Of a stretch of 64,000 nucleotides of DNA, positions 8,032-16,683 are shown piece by piece. Origin of the DNA: Oceanobacillus sp. Castelsardo (GTDB lineage: Bacteria; Bacillota; Bacilli; Bacillales; Amphibacillaceae); NCBI RefSeq assembly GCF_001659985.1, contig NZ_LYCS01000002.1, forward strand, positions 469,849 through 533,848, in the 5' to 3' direction. The notes below the pieces were generated by a model, which was not told the origin of the DNA, ran no database searches, and saw nothing but the letters and a program-made list of their open reading frames with translations. The position numbers and the translations under genes were made by a program. The stretch's first letter is position 1. Each line of letters opens with the position of its first letter.

Positions 8032-9057
8032 TTATTCATTAGGCTCTAACAATACTTTAAACCCACCCTTATTCATCACAATATCAAAACCCTTTTCCCA
8101 TTCTTCCAATGGTAGTTTATTAGAAATAAGAGGTTTCACATTTACTTTCTCAGATTCTAGTAATTGTAATGCCCTAACCCATGAAGTAGGTTCCGATGCA
8201 TAACTATTCGTAATATTAATTTCCTTCATTAGTGCCAAGTCATGATCAAATAGAATTTTCTTACCAAACAAACCGACTTGAACGTATAAGCCCGTTTTCT
8301 TTAATAAATGTAAACAATTATCCGCAGATGGTGCTACTCCAGAACACTCAAAAGCTACATCAAATGTTCCCATAATAGATTGTAACTTTTCTTGTTCTCT
8401 CTCATCATCAACCACGATAATATCCATTGCACCCAATTCTTTAGCGAGCTCCAGTCTTGCTCGATCCTGTGAAGTACCAACTACCGTCACATTTCCACCG
8501 CTAGCTTGTACCACTTGTTGAGTAAGAAGACCTATCGTTCCTGGTCCAGAGACAATAACCGAATCACCCGCTTTTACTGTCGCTCTTTCAATTACACTTC
8601 GTACGATACATGCAAGGGGTTCACTGAGTGCGGCTTCATCCATACTTATATTTTCTGGAATTTTGTAAGTAAGCTCTGCTGGAACAACCACATATTCTGC
8701 AAATGCACCGTTCACACCAGATCCTATAGATTTTCTTTCTTCACATAACATAAGTAATCCATGCTTACAGTAGTAACAATTTCCACATGTTACTGCTGCT
8801 GTATGAGAAACAACTCTATCCCCTTTTTTGAAGTTAGTAATTTTGGAACCAACTTCTTCTATGTAGCCGGAATATTCATGGCCTAACGCAACTGGATAAT
8901 TTGCTGGATACTCATCCTTAAGAATATGAACATCCGTACCGCAAATCCCTGTCGCATGAACCTTAACAAGAACTTCAGATTCTCCTGCTGAAGGTTTATC
9001 TAGTTGTTCCAGTCCAATATTTTCTTCACCTGGTCCCTTTTTTACTAATGCCTTCAT
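8032..9057 (-). CDS. Zinc-dependent polyol/alcohol dehydrogenase (MDR family)
   Basis: 341 residues. Catalytic-zinc motif CGTDVH (about 38), GHEYSG (about 60), structural-zinc cysteines in CGNCYYCKHGLLMLC (about 91-105) and a Rossmann motif VSGPGTIGLL (about 170). The family includes sorbitol, threonine and galactitol-phosphate dehydrogenases. Genome context with rpiA 26 bp upstream on the same strand favours a sugar or sugar-phosphate substrate. The ATG follows AAGGGAG. It is not closely similar to the partial enzyme at 1-505 beyond the shared family motifs. Confidence 0.9.
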   Translation of the reverse strand: MKALVKKGPGEENIGLEQLDKPSAGESEVLVKVHATGICGTDVHILKDEYPANYPVALGHEYSGYIEEVGSKITNFKKGDRVVSHTAAVTCGNCYYCKHGLLMLCEERKSIGSGVNGAFAEYVVVPAELTYKIPENISMDEAALSEPLACIVRSVIERATVKAGDSVIVSGPGTIGLLTQQVVQASGGNVTVVGTSQDRARLELAKELGAMDIIVVDDEREQEKLQSIMGTFDVAFECSGVAPSADNCLHLLKKTGLYVQVGLFGKKILFDHDLALMKEINITNSYASEPTSWVRALQLLESEKVNVKPLISNKLPLEEWEKGFDIVMNKGGFKVLLEPNE

Positions 9058-9082
9058 GAGTTATCTCCCTTTGCTTAATTGC

Positions 9083-9784
9083 TTATTTGTTGTTATTTAC
9101 AGAACTATTATTAACAATATCCACTTTCCCATCTTTCCCCACAAAAACTTTATCAGCCATATTAATAAACAATCCTGTCTCCACAACACCTACTATTCCA
9201 ATTAGTTCATTATGTAGTTTCTCAGGTTCAGTAATCTTCTGGAAATCACAATCTAATATGTAGTTTCCATTATCTGTCATAAATACTTCTCCATCTTTTT
9301 TTCTTAATACTGGTTCACATCCAAACTTTTCAATTTTACTGAATGTTACTTCCCAACCAAAAGGGACTACTTCAATTGGTAGTTTGAATGCACCTAAATG
9401 ATCCACCATTTTAGAATCATCGACTATGACATAAAATTCCTTAGCTGATGCAGCAACTACTTTTTCACGGAATAATGCACCGCCGCCACCTTTAATTAAT
9501 TGAAAATTAGGATCCACTTCATCCGCTCCATCAATCGCGATATCAAGCTCCTGAACTTTTGAGAAATCTGTTAATGGTACACCAAATTCCTTCGCCCATT
9601 CCGCTGTTTTATTCGCTGAGGGTACGCCAACAATATGAAGTCCCTCTTCTTTCACACGTTCCCCCAATTTTTTCACCGCATAATACATGGTGGAACCATA
9701 ACCTAATCCAACTTTCATTCCATCTTTTACATATTTAACCACTTCTTCACCAACTAATTGTTTCGTTTCATCGACTTGGTCCAT
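9083..9784 (-). CDS. rpiA: Ribose-5-phosphate isomerase A
   Basis: 233 residues. It interconverts ribose 5-phosphate and ribulose 5-phosphate in the non-oxidative pentose phosphate pathway. Family motifs are GLGYGSTMYYAV (substrate loop), DGADEVD with active-site Asp residues, and KGGGGALFREK with the catalytic Glu/Lys. The ATG at 9784 lies nine bases after GGAGG; a TTG two codons upstream at 9790 is less well spaced. It is divergent from transketolase, which uses its product, and upstream of a zinc dehydrogenase in a probable two-gene operon. Confidence 0.96.
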   Translation of the reverse strand: MDQVDETKQLVGEEVVKYVKDGMKVGLGYGSTMYYAVKKLGERVKEEGLHIVGVPSANKTAEWAKEFGVPLTDFSKVQELDIAIDGADEVDPNFQLIKGGGGALFREKVVAASAKEFYVIVDDSKMVDHLGAFKLPIEVVPFGWEVTFSKIEKFGCEPVLRKKDGEVFMTDNGNYILDCDFQKITEPEKLHNELIGIVGVVETGLFINMADKVFVGKDGKVDIVNNSSVNNNK

Positions 9785-9876
9785 TTCCAAAATCCTCCTA
9801 TTCCTTATGTAAACCTTTTCTTCTATTCATTATAAACGAAAAACGACAAATTTACTTATAAAATAATAATATTTGT

Positions 9877-9904
9877 TTGTTTCCTAAACAATTTCTATTA
9901 TACT
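9877..9904 (+). promoter_or_regulatory. Likely tkt promoter
   Basis: TTGTTT (9877-9882) and TATACT (9899-9904) with a 16-bp spacer, about 55 bp before the start codon. Confidence 0.5.
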
Positions 9905-9958
9905 AGGATATAGTAATACTATAAATATATTATATACTTATTCGGAAGGAGTTTGACA

Positions 9959-11965
9959 ATGTCAAATAATGTAGAACAGCTATCAGTAAATACGATCCGT
10001 ACTCTTTCAATTGATGCGATTGAAAAGGCTAACTCTGGTCACCCAGGTTTACCAATGGGGGCTGCACCAATGGCATACACTCTTTGGACTGACTTCATGA
10101 ATCACAATCCAAAACATTCGAAATGGTTTAATCGTGACCGTTTTGTACTTTCTGCAGGTCATGGTTCCATGCTTTTATATAGTTTGCTTCATCTATCAGG
10201 CTACGATGTCTCCATGGATGATTTAAAATCATTCCGTCAGTGGGATTCTAAAACTCCTGGACATCCTGAAGTAAACCATACAGATGGTGTCGAAGCAACA
10301 ACTGGTCCACTTGGACAAGGTATTTCAATGGCAGTTGGTATGGCGATGGCAGAAAGTCATTTAGCTGCTAAATATAATAAAGAAGATTTAAATGTGGTTG
10401 ATCATTTCACTTACTCTCTTGTTGGTGATGGAGACTTAATGGAAGGTATCTCTCATGAAGCAGCTTCTTTAGCTGGTCACTTAGGCTTAGGTAAATTAAT
10501 CGTTCTTTACGATTCGAATGATATTTCCTTAGATGGAGATTTAGATAAATCTTATTCTGACAATGCACAAGAACGTTTCAAAGCATACGGTTGGCAAGTT
10601 CTATATGTAGAAGATGGAAATAACCTAGATGAAATTAGAAATGCAATCAAAGCAGCACAAGAAAACACAGAACAACCTACGTTAATTGAAATTAAAACAG
10701 TAATCGGTTACGGATCACCAAATAAATCCGCTAAATCCGATTCCCACGGTGCTCCACTTGGTACAGACGAAGTGAAATTAACAAAAGAGTTCTATAACTG
10801 GGAGCATGAAGCTTTCCACGTACCAGAAGAAGTTTACGCTGACTTTAACGAAAAAATTGTAAAAGACGGTGCAGAAAAAGAAGCACAATGGAAAGATCTT
10901 TTCAACACATACAAAGAGAAATATCCTGAATTAGCAAATGAACTAGAATTAGCAATCCATAACAAACTTCCTGAAGGTTGGGAAAAAGCGCTACCACAAT
11001 TTACTCCAGGTGAGGACACATTAGCAACTAGAGCGTCTTCTGGTAAAGTATTAAACGCTATTGCAGATGCTGTTCCAAACTTCTTTGGTGGAAGTGCGGA
11101 CTTAGCTGGTTCTAACAAAACAATGATGAATAAAGAAGAAGACTATTCAAAAGAAAATTACGCAGGACGTAACATTTGGTTTGGTGTTCGTGAACATGCG
11201 ATGGGTGCTGCATTAAACGGTATGGCACTTCATGGTGGACTAAAAGTGTATGGTGGTACATTCTTCGTATTTAATGACTACCTACGTCCATCTATTCGTC
11301 TAGCATCCATTATGAATCAACCGGTTACTTATGTATTAACTCACGATTCCATTGCTGTAGGAGAAGATGGCCCAACTCACGAACCAATCGAACATTTAGC
11401 AGCATTACGTGCAATGCCTGGTCTTTCTATTATCCGCCCTGCAGATGCAAACGAAACTTCTGCAGCATGGAGATTAGCGGTAGAATCTACTGACACGCCA
11501 ACTGCACTTGTTTTAACTCGTCAAAACCTTCCAACATTAGAAGGTACTGGTTATGAAGGAGTACAAAAAGGTGGCTACGTACTAGTAGATTCTGAAAAAG
11601 AAACTCCAGATGCGCTTCTTTTAGCAACAGGCTCTGAAGTACAATTAGCTGTACAAGCTCAAGCTGAATTGAAAGCTAAAGGAATCGATGCCCGTGTAGT
11701 AAGCATGCCATCATGGGATCGTTTTGAAGCTCAAGACGAAGCATACAAACAAGCTGTTCTTCCATCTGAAGTAAGAGCTCGCGTAGCTATTGAAATGGGA
11801 GCAACTCTTGGATGGGGACGCTATGTAGGCCTAGATGGTAAAGTACTCGGAATCGATCGTTTTGGAGCATCTGCACCAGGAGATAAAGTGATTGAAGAAT
11901 ACGGATTTACAGTTGAAAATGTAGTGAAAGCTGTAGAAGAAGTATTAAATCCTACATTTGCTTAA
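9959..11965 (+). CDS. tkt: Transketolase
   Basis: 668 residues, the full family length. It transfers two-carbon ketol units between pentose, heptose and hexose phosphates using thiamine diphosphate. Visible motifs: [12 protein letters not shown] near the N-terminus, the diphosphate-binding stretch GDGDLMEG followed by DSND, the pyrimidine-domain Glu in VREHAMG, and [15 protein letters not shown]. The ATG at 9959 follows GGAAGGAG by seven bases; an in-frame TTG at 9953 overlaps the spacing region and is rejected. Monocistronic, ending at a strong terminator. Confidence 0.97.
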   Translation: MSNNVEQLSVNTIRTLSIDAIEKANSGHPGLPMGAAPMAYTLWTDFMNHNPKHSKWFNRDRFVLSAGHGSMLLYSLLHLSGYDVSMDDLKSFRQWDSKTPGHPEVNHTDGVEATTGPLGQGISMAVGMAMAESHLAAKYNKEDLNVVDHFTYSLVGDGDLMEGISHEAASLAGHLGLGKLIVLYDSNDISLDGDLDKSYSDNAQERFKAYGWQVLYVEDGNNLDEIRNAIKAAQENTEQPTLIEIKTVIGYGSPNKSAKSDSHGAPLGTDEVKLTKEFYNWEHEAFHVPEEVYADFNEKIVKDGAEKEAQWKDLFNTYKEKYPELANELELAIHNKLPEGWEKALPQFTPGEDTLATRASSGKVLNAIADAVPNFFGGSADLAGSNKTMMNKEEDYSKENYAGRNIWFGVREHAMGAALNGMALHGGLKVYGGTFFVFNDYLRPSIRLASIMNQPVTYVLTHDSIAVGEDGPTHEPIEHLAALRAMPGLSIIRPADANETSAAWRLAVESTDTPTALVLTRQNLPTLEGTGYEGVQKGGYVLVDSEKETPDALLLATGSEVQLAVQAQAELKAKGIDARVVSMPSWDRFEAQDEAYKQAVLPSEVRARVAIEMGATLGWGRYVGLDGKVLGIDRFGASAPGDKVIEEYGFTVENVVKAVEEVLNPTFA

Positions 11966-11994
11966 ATTTTTATATTGAGTTAGGTTTAACTAAA

Positions 11995-12030
11995 AATGCG
12001 GAACCTTTTTAAAGGTTCCGCATTCTTTAT
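11995..12030 (+). terminator. tkt terminator
   Basis: A 14-bp stem (AATGCGGAACCTTT, 11995-12008, with its complement at 12011-12024) is followed by CTTTATTTG. Confidence 0.85.
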
Positions 12031-12054
12031 TTGATCGTTTAAATCACAAATAAA

Positions 12055-12087
12055 GTAAAAAACGGGTAGCTAAATTTCTAGCTACCC
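12055..12087 (-). terminator. Terminator after the YjcZ-type genes
   Basis: GGGTAGCTA (12064-12072) pairs with TAGCTACCC (12079-12087); the minus-strand tail is GTTTTTTAC. It is positioned to end the transcript of the two small YjcZ genes. Confidence 0.7.
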
Positions 12088-12172
12088 TAACACCGCTTCA
12101 GAGGAGGTAATAGTCTTTAGTAAAAGACGAGAGGAAAATTATTAAGAAAGGCTTGCTTCTTCCATTAAAAAC

Positions 12173-12328
12173 TTAGCAATACCAAGCTGCGCCAACGATA
12201 ATTAGAAGGATAAACAGAACAACGATTAGTGCGAAGTTGTTACCTCCACCATATCCTCCTCCGTATCCTGCTCCTGCTACACCGTATCCATATCCACCAT
12301 AACCACAATTACCAAAACCGAATCCCAT
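12173..12328 (-). CDS. yjcZ: YjcZ-family sporulation peptide (51 aa)
   Basis: 51 residues. The N-terminal half is almost only Gly, Tyr and Phe ([16 protein letters not shown]), followed by one hydrophobic helix [19 protein letters not shown], the hallmark of YjcZ-type small proteins of spore formers. AGGAGTG precedes the ATG. These peptides are associated with sporulation, probably in a forespore or mother-cell membrane, but their exact function is unknown. A shorter paralogue lies 26 bp upstream. Confidence 0.85.
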   Translation of the reverse strand: MGFGFGNCGYGGYGYGVAGAGYGGGYGGGNNFALIVVLFILLIIVGAAWYC

Positions 12329-12354
12329 AATAACACTCCTTACCTTATTTTATA

Positions 12355-12456
12355 TTAATAACCGAAACCAACGTACGCAGATCCAACAATAATTAACAAA
12401 ATAAACAACACAACGATCAAAGCGAAACCTTCACCATATCCTGTTCCACCACTCAT
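12355..12456 (-). CDS. YjcZ-family sporulation peptide (33 aa)
   Basis: 33 residues: a short polar start [10 protein letters not shown] and the same hydrophobic helix as the neighbouring 51-residue peptide ([18 protein letters not shown]). GGGGGGTG lies upstream of the ATG. The near-identical membrane helix shows a local duplication in which the Gly/Tyr-rich region has been lost or gained. The 245 bp upstream of it (12457-12701) holds only the nagB terminator. Confidence 0.82.
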   Translation of the reverse strand: MSGGTGYGEGFALIVVLFILLIIVGSAYVGFGY

Positions 12457-12654
12457 AACATTACACCCCCCTTAAGCCTTATATAGTTACTATATGCTCT
12501 CGGAATAAATGGCGACATGGATAAAATCCTAGTTTTAGACGTTTTACAGGATTCAAACAAAAAGCAGTAAGATGAGAAGGTAAATCCATAGGTAATTTGA
12601 CTCCATATCGTTTTGCGGAATAAATAAGATCGAATACATAATTCAGCACAACTC

Positions 12655-12684
12655 AAAAGAGCAGCCCATTCACATGGACTGCTC
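12655..12684 (-). terminator. nagAB operon terminator
   Basis: GAGCAGCCCAT (12659-12669) pairs with ATGGACTGCTC (12674-12684) with one G-T-type mismatch; TTTTGAG follows on the minus strand. Confidence 0.8.
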
Positions 12685-12701
12685 CTGCAATATCATATTA
12701 T

Positions 12702-13436
12702 TTATTTTATCTTCGTTTTAGATAATGCTGCTTCGTCTACTATAAGTGTTACATTTTCATGATTCTTTAAAATTGATACTGGTACTTGTTCGCTCACATC
12801 GCCTTCAATTAATTTAGCAACAGCATCTGCTTTATTTTCACCAGAAATGAGTAGCAATATTTCTTTACTTTGCATAATTGTTTCAGGCCCCATTGAAATA
12901 GCATGGGTTGGCACTTCATCTATAGATGCAAAATATCTTGAATTTGCCTTGCGAGTAGAATCCGTTAATTCTACAACATGAGTTTCCTTCGTAAATGGTG
13001 TTCCTGGTTCATTAAATCCAATATGACCGTTCACTCCGATACCTAACACCTGTAAATCGATACCACCAGCATCACGAATCATTTGCTCATATTCTTTACA
13101 TTCTTTATCCATATCTTTTTCTAATCCACTTGGCAAATGAGAATTTTCTTCTTCTATATCGACATGATCTAAAAATTTATCATGCATAAAGTAATGATAG
13201 CTATTCGGATCTTCTTCAGCAATTCCAACATACTCGTCTAAATTGAATGTTGACGTATTTTTAAAGGAAACGTTCCCTTCTTTATTCTTTTTAATCAAGC
13301 ATTCGTACATACCTTCTGGAGTAGAACCAGTTGCAAGTCCTAGTACTGGTTTTTCCAACTCTTGCATTCTCTCCACGATTATTTCACATGCTTTTTCGCT
13401 CATTGCTTGGTAATCTTTCACTTGAATTATTTTCAT
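12702..13436 (-). CDS. nagB: Glucosamine-6-phosphate deaminase
   Basis: 244 residues. It converts glucosamine 6-phosphate to fructose 6-phosphate and ammonia. Motifs: LATGSTPEGMY (phosphate site), NLDEYVG with Asp67, and GVNGHIGFNEPG with His138 and Glu143. Bacillus NagB enzymes have Asn where the E. coli enzyme has Asp two residues before this His, as seen here. The start at 13436 has AAGGAG seven bases upstream; longer in-frame starts overlap the ribosome binding site or nagA. It begins two bases after the nagA stop codon, so the genes are translationally coupled. Confidence 0.97.
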   Translation of the reverse strand: MKIIQVKDYQAMSEKACEIIVERMQELEKPVLGLATGSTPEGMYECLIKKNKEGNVSFKNTSTFNLDEYVGIAEEDPNSYHYFMHDKFLDHVDIEEENSHLPSGLEKDMDKECKEYEQMIRDAGGIDLQVLGIGVNGHIGFNEPGTPFTKETHVVELTDSTRKANSRYFASIDEVPTHAISMGPETIMQSKEILLLISGENKADAVAKLIEGDVSEQVPVSILKNHENVTLIVDEAALSKTKIK

Positions 13437-13438
13437 CT

Positions 13439-14599
13439 TCATTCTCCTTTGTATGAAACGACTCCGCAAGAAATAGTATACTTAATATGAAGCTGTTCAT
13501 CAAGAAGTAATATATCTGCATCTTTCCCAATCTCAATGGTCCCTTTTCTGTCAAATACACCAATTTGCTTTGCTGGATTTTCCGAAGCCATTTTCACGAT
13601 ATCTTTTAGACCTACCCCGTCTAACTTCATCATGTTACGAGCTGACCCAATCATCGTTAACATACTTCCTGCAAGTGTACCGTCTTTTAGTGTTGCCTGG
13701 TCCTCCGATACTTTTACAGGCTGACCACCTAATTCATAAGCACCTGGAGGTAATCCCTTCGCCCGCATCCCGTCTGTAATTAAGATAAGCCTATCTCTAC
13801 CAATCATATCGTAAATCAACTGAAGCATTTCTGGAACGATATGGATCCCGTCAGAAATTAATTCCGCATGCAATTCCTTTAAAAGAAAAGCCGCACCGAC
13901 CGCTCCTACATCACGGTGATGAACCCCATTCATCGCATTACATAAATGAGTAAGTTGGCTCACACCGAACTTTACTGCTTGCTTCATTTTTGGAAATTGA
14001 ATAGCGGTATGACCGGCCGAAACGTTTACACCGGATTTTGCTACTTCTTGGATAAAAATACCTTCTACATCATGTTCAGGTGCCATCGTTATCGTTTTAA
14101 TTTTTCCACCCGATATTTGTTGCCATCTAAAAAAAAGTTCAACATTTGGTTTTTGAATAAATTCCTTCGGTTGCGCTCCTGCTTTAGATGGTTCAACAAA
14201 TGGCCCCTCCAGATGAACGCCTAATAATTCGGCTTGCCCCTTCTTATTCTCATATGTAGCTATGTTTTTTAGTGCCTTTTCAATATTTTCGTTTGATTGT
14301 GTAATCGTCGTTGCTAAGAAACTTGTCGTTCCCTCTTTTGGTAAAAATTCAGTAATGGAATCTAAGGCCTCTTCTGTTGCATCCATCGTATCGGCTCCGT
14401 TTGCGCCGTGAATATGGGTGTCAATAAATCCAGGAATAGCTATTAAATGGGTAGCATCGATAACCTCTACTCCGATATCTTCTAATTTAGAGCTTCCCAT
14501 TTCAATGTTTTTAATTCGGCCTTCTTCTATATATATATTCCCTTTGACATACATATCATTCATAACTATTTTTGCATCTTTTATACAAAGGTTGTTCAT
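13439..14599 (-). CDS. nagA: N-acetylglucosamine-6-phosphate deacetylase
   Basis: 386 residues. It removes acetate from GlcNAc-6-phosphate, giving the NagB substrate. Amidohydrolase motifs: PGFIDTHIHG (metal ligands), HLEGPF, AGHT, THLCNAMN and the catalytic Asp in ITDGM. AAGGGAAAG precedes the ATG at 14599. First gene of the nagAB operon. The usual NagR regulator is not adjacent. A 118-bp inverted repeat lies immediately upstream (14632-14749), so the promoter is either inside it or very short. Confidence 0.97.
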   Translation of the reverse strand: MNNLCIKDAKIVMNDMYVKGNIYIEEGRIKNIEMGSSKLEDIGVEVIDATHLIAIPGFIDTHIHGANGADTMDATEEALDSITEFLPKEGTTSFLATTITQSNENIEKALKNIATYENKKGQAELLGVHLEGPFVEPSKAGAQPKEFIQKPNVELFFRWQQISGGKIKTITMAPEHDVEGIFIQEVAKSGVNVSAGHTAIQFPKMKQAVKFGVSQLTHLCNAMNGVHHRDVGAVGAAFLLKELHAELISDGIHIVPEMLQLIYDMIGRDRLILITDGMRAKGLPPGAYELGGQPVKVSEDQATLKDGTLAGSMLTMIGSARNMMKLDGVGLKDIVKMASENPAKQIGVFDRKGTIEIGKDADILLLDEQLHIKYTISCGVVSYKGE

Positions 14600-14631
14600 T
14601 CGTATCTTTCCCTTATTATTCCAAATTTTCC

Positions 14632-14749
14632 GCAGCCCGAATACACTTCGCTTTCCGCGGGCGGCTGTTGAGCCCTCCTTGAGCTATCGCTCTTCGGTGG
14701 TCTCACCTAGGCCTTTCCTCCCGCAGGAGTCTACGTGTATTCGGGCTGC
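14632..14749. repeat. 118-bp inverted-repeat element (MITE or REP-like)
   Basis: A perfect 15-bp terminal inverted repeat, GCAGCCCGAATACAC at 14632-14646 and its complement at 14735-14749, encloses a GC-richer core with further pairing (CCGCGGG against CCCGCAGG). It differs in composition from the A/T-rich flanks. Elements of this look are common between genes in Bacillaceae. Only one copy is in this window. Confidence 0.6.
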
Positions 14750-14814
14750 TCCGTGCATATACAATGTTTTTTCTTTTGCATACTAATTTTAAAAAAGATT
14801 TTATTTATGTAAAT

Positions 14815-15246
14815 CTATTTGTTATATCTATAAAAAGTCCCCGAAGTTTTACATAATAGGTCTCCTTCTTCATTATGTACTTCGCATTCCATGAAGCATA
14901 CTTTATATCCTTCTTTCGTATATCTTGCTGTAGCAGTAATATTACCAGTGGTTGCTGCTTTAAAATAAGAAGTTTTCAATTCTAGCGAAACATATGGTGC
15001 ATCCTTTAAGTGAAAATTCAAATGCCCCATTGCCGTATCTGTCATAAATGTGTAAACTCCCCCATGAACAATCCCACTTGGATTAAGCATCACTTCAGAT
15101 ATTGGACACGTAATTGTACATGTTCTATTTTCATCATCATAATTAAAATCAAATTGAAAAAGGTTAAACAGAAATATACTCTCACGATCAATCTTTCTTT
15201 CGTCGTAAGCCTTTTCAACTAAACTCATAAACTCTTTTTTCTCCAT
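14815..15246 (-). CDS. PaaI-type hotdog-fold thioesterase
   Basis: 143 residues. The hotdog signature is NPSGIVHGGVYTFMTDTAMG (about 55-74), where the HGG and Asp contribute to acyl-CoA hydrolysis. Length and motif fit the PaaI/YdiI group of acyl-CoA thioesterases acting in the cytosol. GGGGGAA precedes the ATG. It stands alone, with no metabolic neighbours to suggest the acyl substrate. Confidence 0.85.
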   Translation of the reverse strand: MEKKEFMSLVEKAYDERKIDRESIFLFNLFQFDFNYDDENRTCTITCPISEVMLNPSGIVHGGVYTFMTDTAMGHLNFHLKDAPYVSLELKTSYFKAATTGNITATARYTKEGYKVCFMECEVHNEEGDLLCKTSGTFYRYNK

Positions 15247-15463
15247 TACAATTCCCCCTACCCCTTTTGATTTTCTCTTTCATCATATCACAAAACTTTT
15301 AAACCCAAATAGTTTCCTAATCAGAATTTGCCATATAATTGTCAAAATTAACCCCCTTCATAAATTGCACTATTATTTAAAATGGAATATGATGAAAGAA
15401 AACAATAAAATAGGTAAAAAGTCTGAGTATTTAAGTCTAACAACCTCGAAAAGGAGTATTTCT

Positions 15464-15925
15464 ATGTCAATTGTAATAGAAGAAAAAACACAGCATATCA
15501 CCATGATGTTAAATAGTACGATTACATCCGTTAAAAATGTTATCCCAATTCCACATCAAGTTTCTGAACCTAGTATTCTACCAACCCCACTTAACATTCA
15601 ATATGGGGTACTTATAGGTCTTACAGGTGATGTGAAAGGTAATCTCGTTCTAACTGGGAATCCAAAAATCTTCAGCGCAATCGGTGAGAGTTTATTTGGA
15701 ATGCCAATTGAGGGTGACATGCTTAGTTCCTTTAGTGGTGAACTAGGGAATATGATTGCAGGTGGATTAGCAACTAGTATTTCTACCCAAGGGATAAATA
15801 CAGATATTTCCGCACCGACTATTTTGCAAGGTAACACAAACTTAACTGGTTTCGGAAAGGCTATTCGTTTAACGATCCAGTTCGAATTAATGGGAAACCT
15901 AGATATTTGTCTGCTTTTAGATTAA
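15464..15925 (+). CDS. cheX: Chemotaxis phosphatase CheX
   Basis: 153 residues. CheX dephosphorylates CheY-P; the family's catalytic Glu and Asn appear as SGELGNMIAGG (Glu93, Asn96). AAAAGGAG lies just before the ATG at 15464; a longer reading frame upstream to 15365 has no ribosome binding site. It is followed, after a repeat element, by a CheY-like regulator and a chemoreceptor on the same strand, so it plausibly acts on that regulator. No cheA or cheW is present here. Confidence 0.85.
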   Translation: MSIVIEEKTQHITMMLNSTITSVKNVIPIPHQVSEPSILPTPLNIQYGVLIGLTGDVKGNLVLTGNPKIFSAIGESLFGMPIEGDMLSSFSGELGNMIAGGLATSISTQGINTDISAPTILQGNTNLTGFGKAIRLTIQFELMGNLDICLLLD

Positions 15926-16008
15926 TATTCTAACACTTTACAAATAGGAATTTTGACCGATATAAATAATAGAATGCTCACCATTGAGCCTTCAATGTTT
16001 AGAACAAA

Positions 16009-16156
16009 GGTGCAAGCGCCCGTTTAGTGACGTATAGACTGGACTGAGCCGTAGGAGATAAAGGAAACACGGTGAGCGTAAGCGAGCCGATGTTGACTTA
16101 TCGTACGGAGGTGAAGGAAGTCTACTAGTCACTGGGCGCTGGAGCCGGACGTGGCT
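16009..16156. repeat. ~150-bp structured dispersed repeat
   Basis: A long interrupted stem pairs GCGCCC, AGTGAC and TAGACT (from 16017) with AGTCTA, GTCACT and GGGCGC (ending near 16139). An inner helix involves GATAAGTCAACATCGG on the minus strand. The composition is richer in G+C than the neighbourhood. Size and shape recall the ~155-bp bcr-type repeats of the Bacillus cereus group, but I cannot confirm identity. Confidence 0.5.
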
Positions 16157-16189
16157 ATTTCGGTATCTAAGTTATCCACAGCCATACAT

Positions 16190-16219
16190 GTTTTTTAATT
16201 TCCTAGAAAATTAAAAAAC
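16190..16219. terminator. A/T-rich hairpin downstream of cheX
   Basis: GTTTTTTAATTT and AAAATTAAAAAAC form a stem of about 12 bp. It may act as a terminator for cheX or the preceding repeat. Confidence 0.4.
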
Positions 16220-16297
16220 AAAGCGTTGCCCAAGCTCAGGCAATTACCTTAATCACACTTATGCAGGACATTCATATCTGCCAAAAAGAAGGGAGAC
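16220..16297 (+). promoter_or_regulatory. Leader element of the CheY-like gene (CACTTATGCAG...CTGCC type)
   Basis: A small hairpin TTGCC/GGCAA is followed by CACTTATGCAG, a short loop and CTGCCAAAAAG immediately before the GGGAG ribosome binding site. The block CACTTATGCAG...CTGCCAAAAA also occurs before the small gene at 20823. Function is unknown; it could be a cis-acting RNA or the end of a repeat. Confidence 0.4.
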
Positions 16298-16303
16298 TTA
16301 TCA

Positions 16304-16660
16304 TTGGTAAAGGTATTAATTACAGATGATGCAGCATTTATGAGAATGCAACTTAAAAATATGATTACAGAATTAGGTCATGAAGTAATTGGGGAAGCTG
16401 AAAACGGCCTCGATGCAGTAGAAAAGGCAAAACAACTAAATCCAGATTTAATTACGATGGATATTACAATGCCGGAAATGAACGGGGTTGATGCGGTGAA
16501 ACAAATTAAGAGTGATAATCCTAATGTCAAAATCATTATGTGCTCCGCTATGGGACAACAAACTATGGTTGTCGATGCTATTAAAGCGGGTGCGAATGAT
16601 TTTATCGTTAAACCATTTCAGAAAGAAAGAATACAAGAAGCGTTAGAAAAAATCCTTTAA
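16304..16660 (+). CDS. CheY-like single-domain response regulator
   Basis: 118 residues, receiver domain only. Acidic pocket Asp8/Asp9, phospho-acceptor Asp53 ([11 protein letters not shown]), Ser81 switch residue and Lys103 (VKPFQ) are all in place. TTG start at 16304, eight bases after GGGAG; no ATG fits. It lacks an output domain, so like CheY it probably acts by protein contact. The chemoreceptor gene starts 23 bp downstream and CheX lies upstream, which suggests an accessory chemotaxis unit separate from the main fla/che operon. Confidence 0.9.
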   Translation: MVKVLITDDAAFMRMQLKNMITELGHEVIGEAENGLDAVEKAKQLNPDLITMDITMPEMNGVDAVKQIKSDNPNVKIIMCSAMGQQTMVVDAIKAGANDFIVKPFQKERIQEALEKIL

Positions 16661-16683
16661 AACACAAAATCGAGGTGTTCCTA

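Larger units (their letters stand above)
15926..16303 (+). other. 378-bp intergenic region between cheX and the CheY-like gene
   Basis: It contains a ~150-bp structured repeat (16009-16156), an A/T hairpin (16190-16219) and a leader element (16220-16297). No credible gene is seen. Confidence 0.6.

Noticed and set aside
12453..12656. 67-codon minus-strand frame
   Set aside because: No ribosome binding site, overlaps the start of a YjcZ peptide, and composition is not protein-like.
15365..15463. N-terminal extension of CheX
   Set aside because: The clear AAAAGGAG site is at 15455-15460, just before the inner ATG; the upstream frame has no site.
16220..16297. Cyclic-di-GMP riboswitch upstream of the CheY-like gene
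   Set aside because: The context is attractive but the conserved c-di-GMP-I and -II core sequences are absent.
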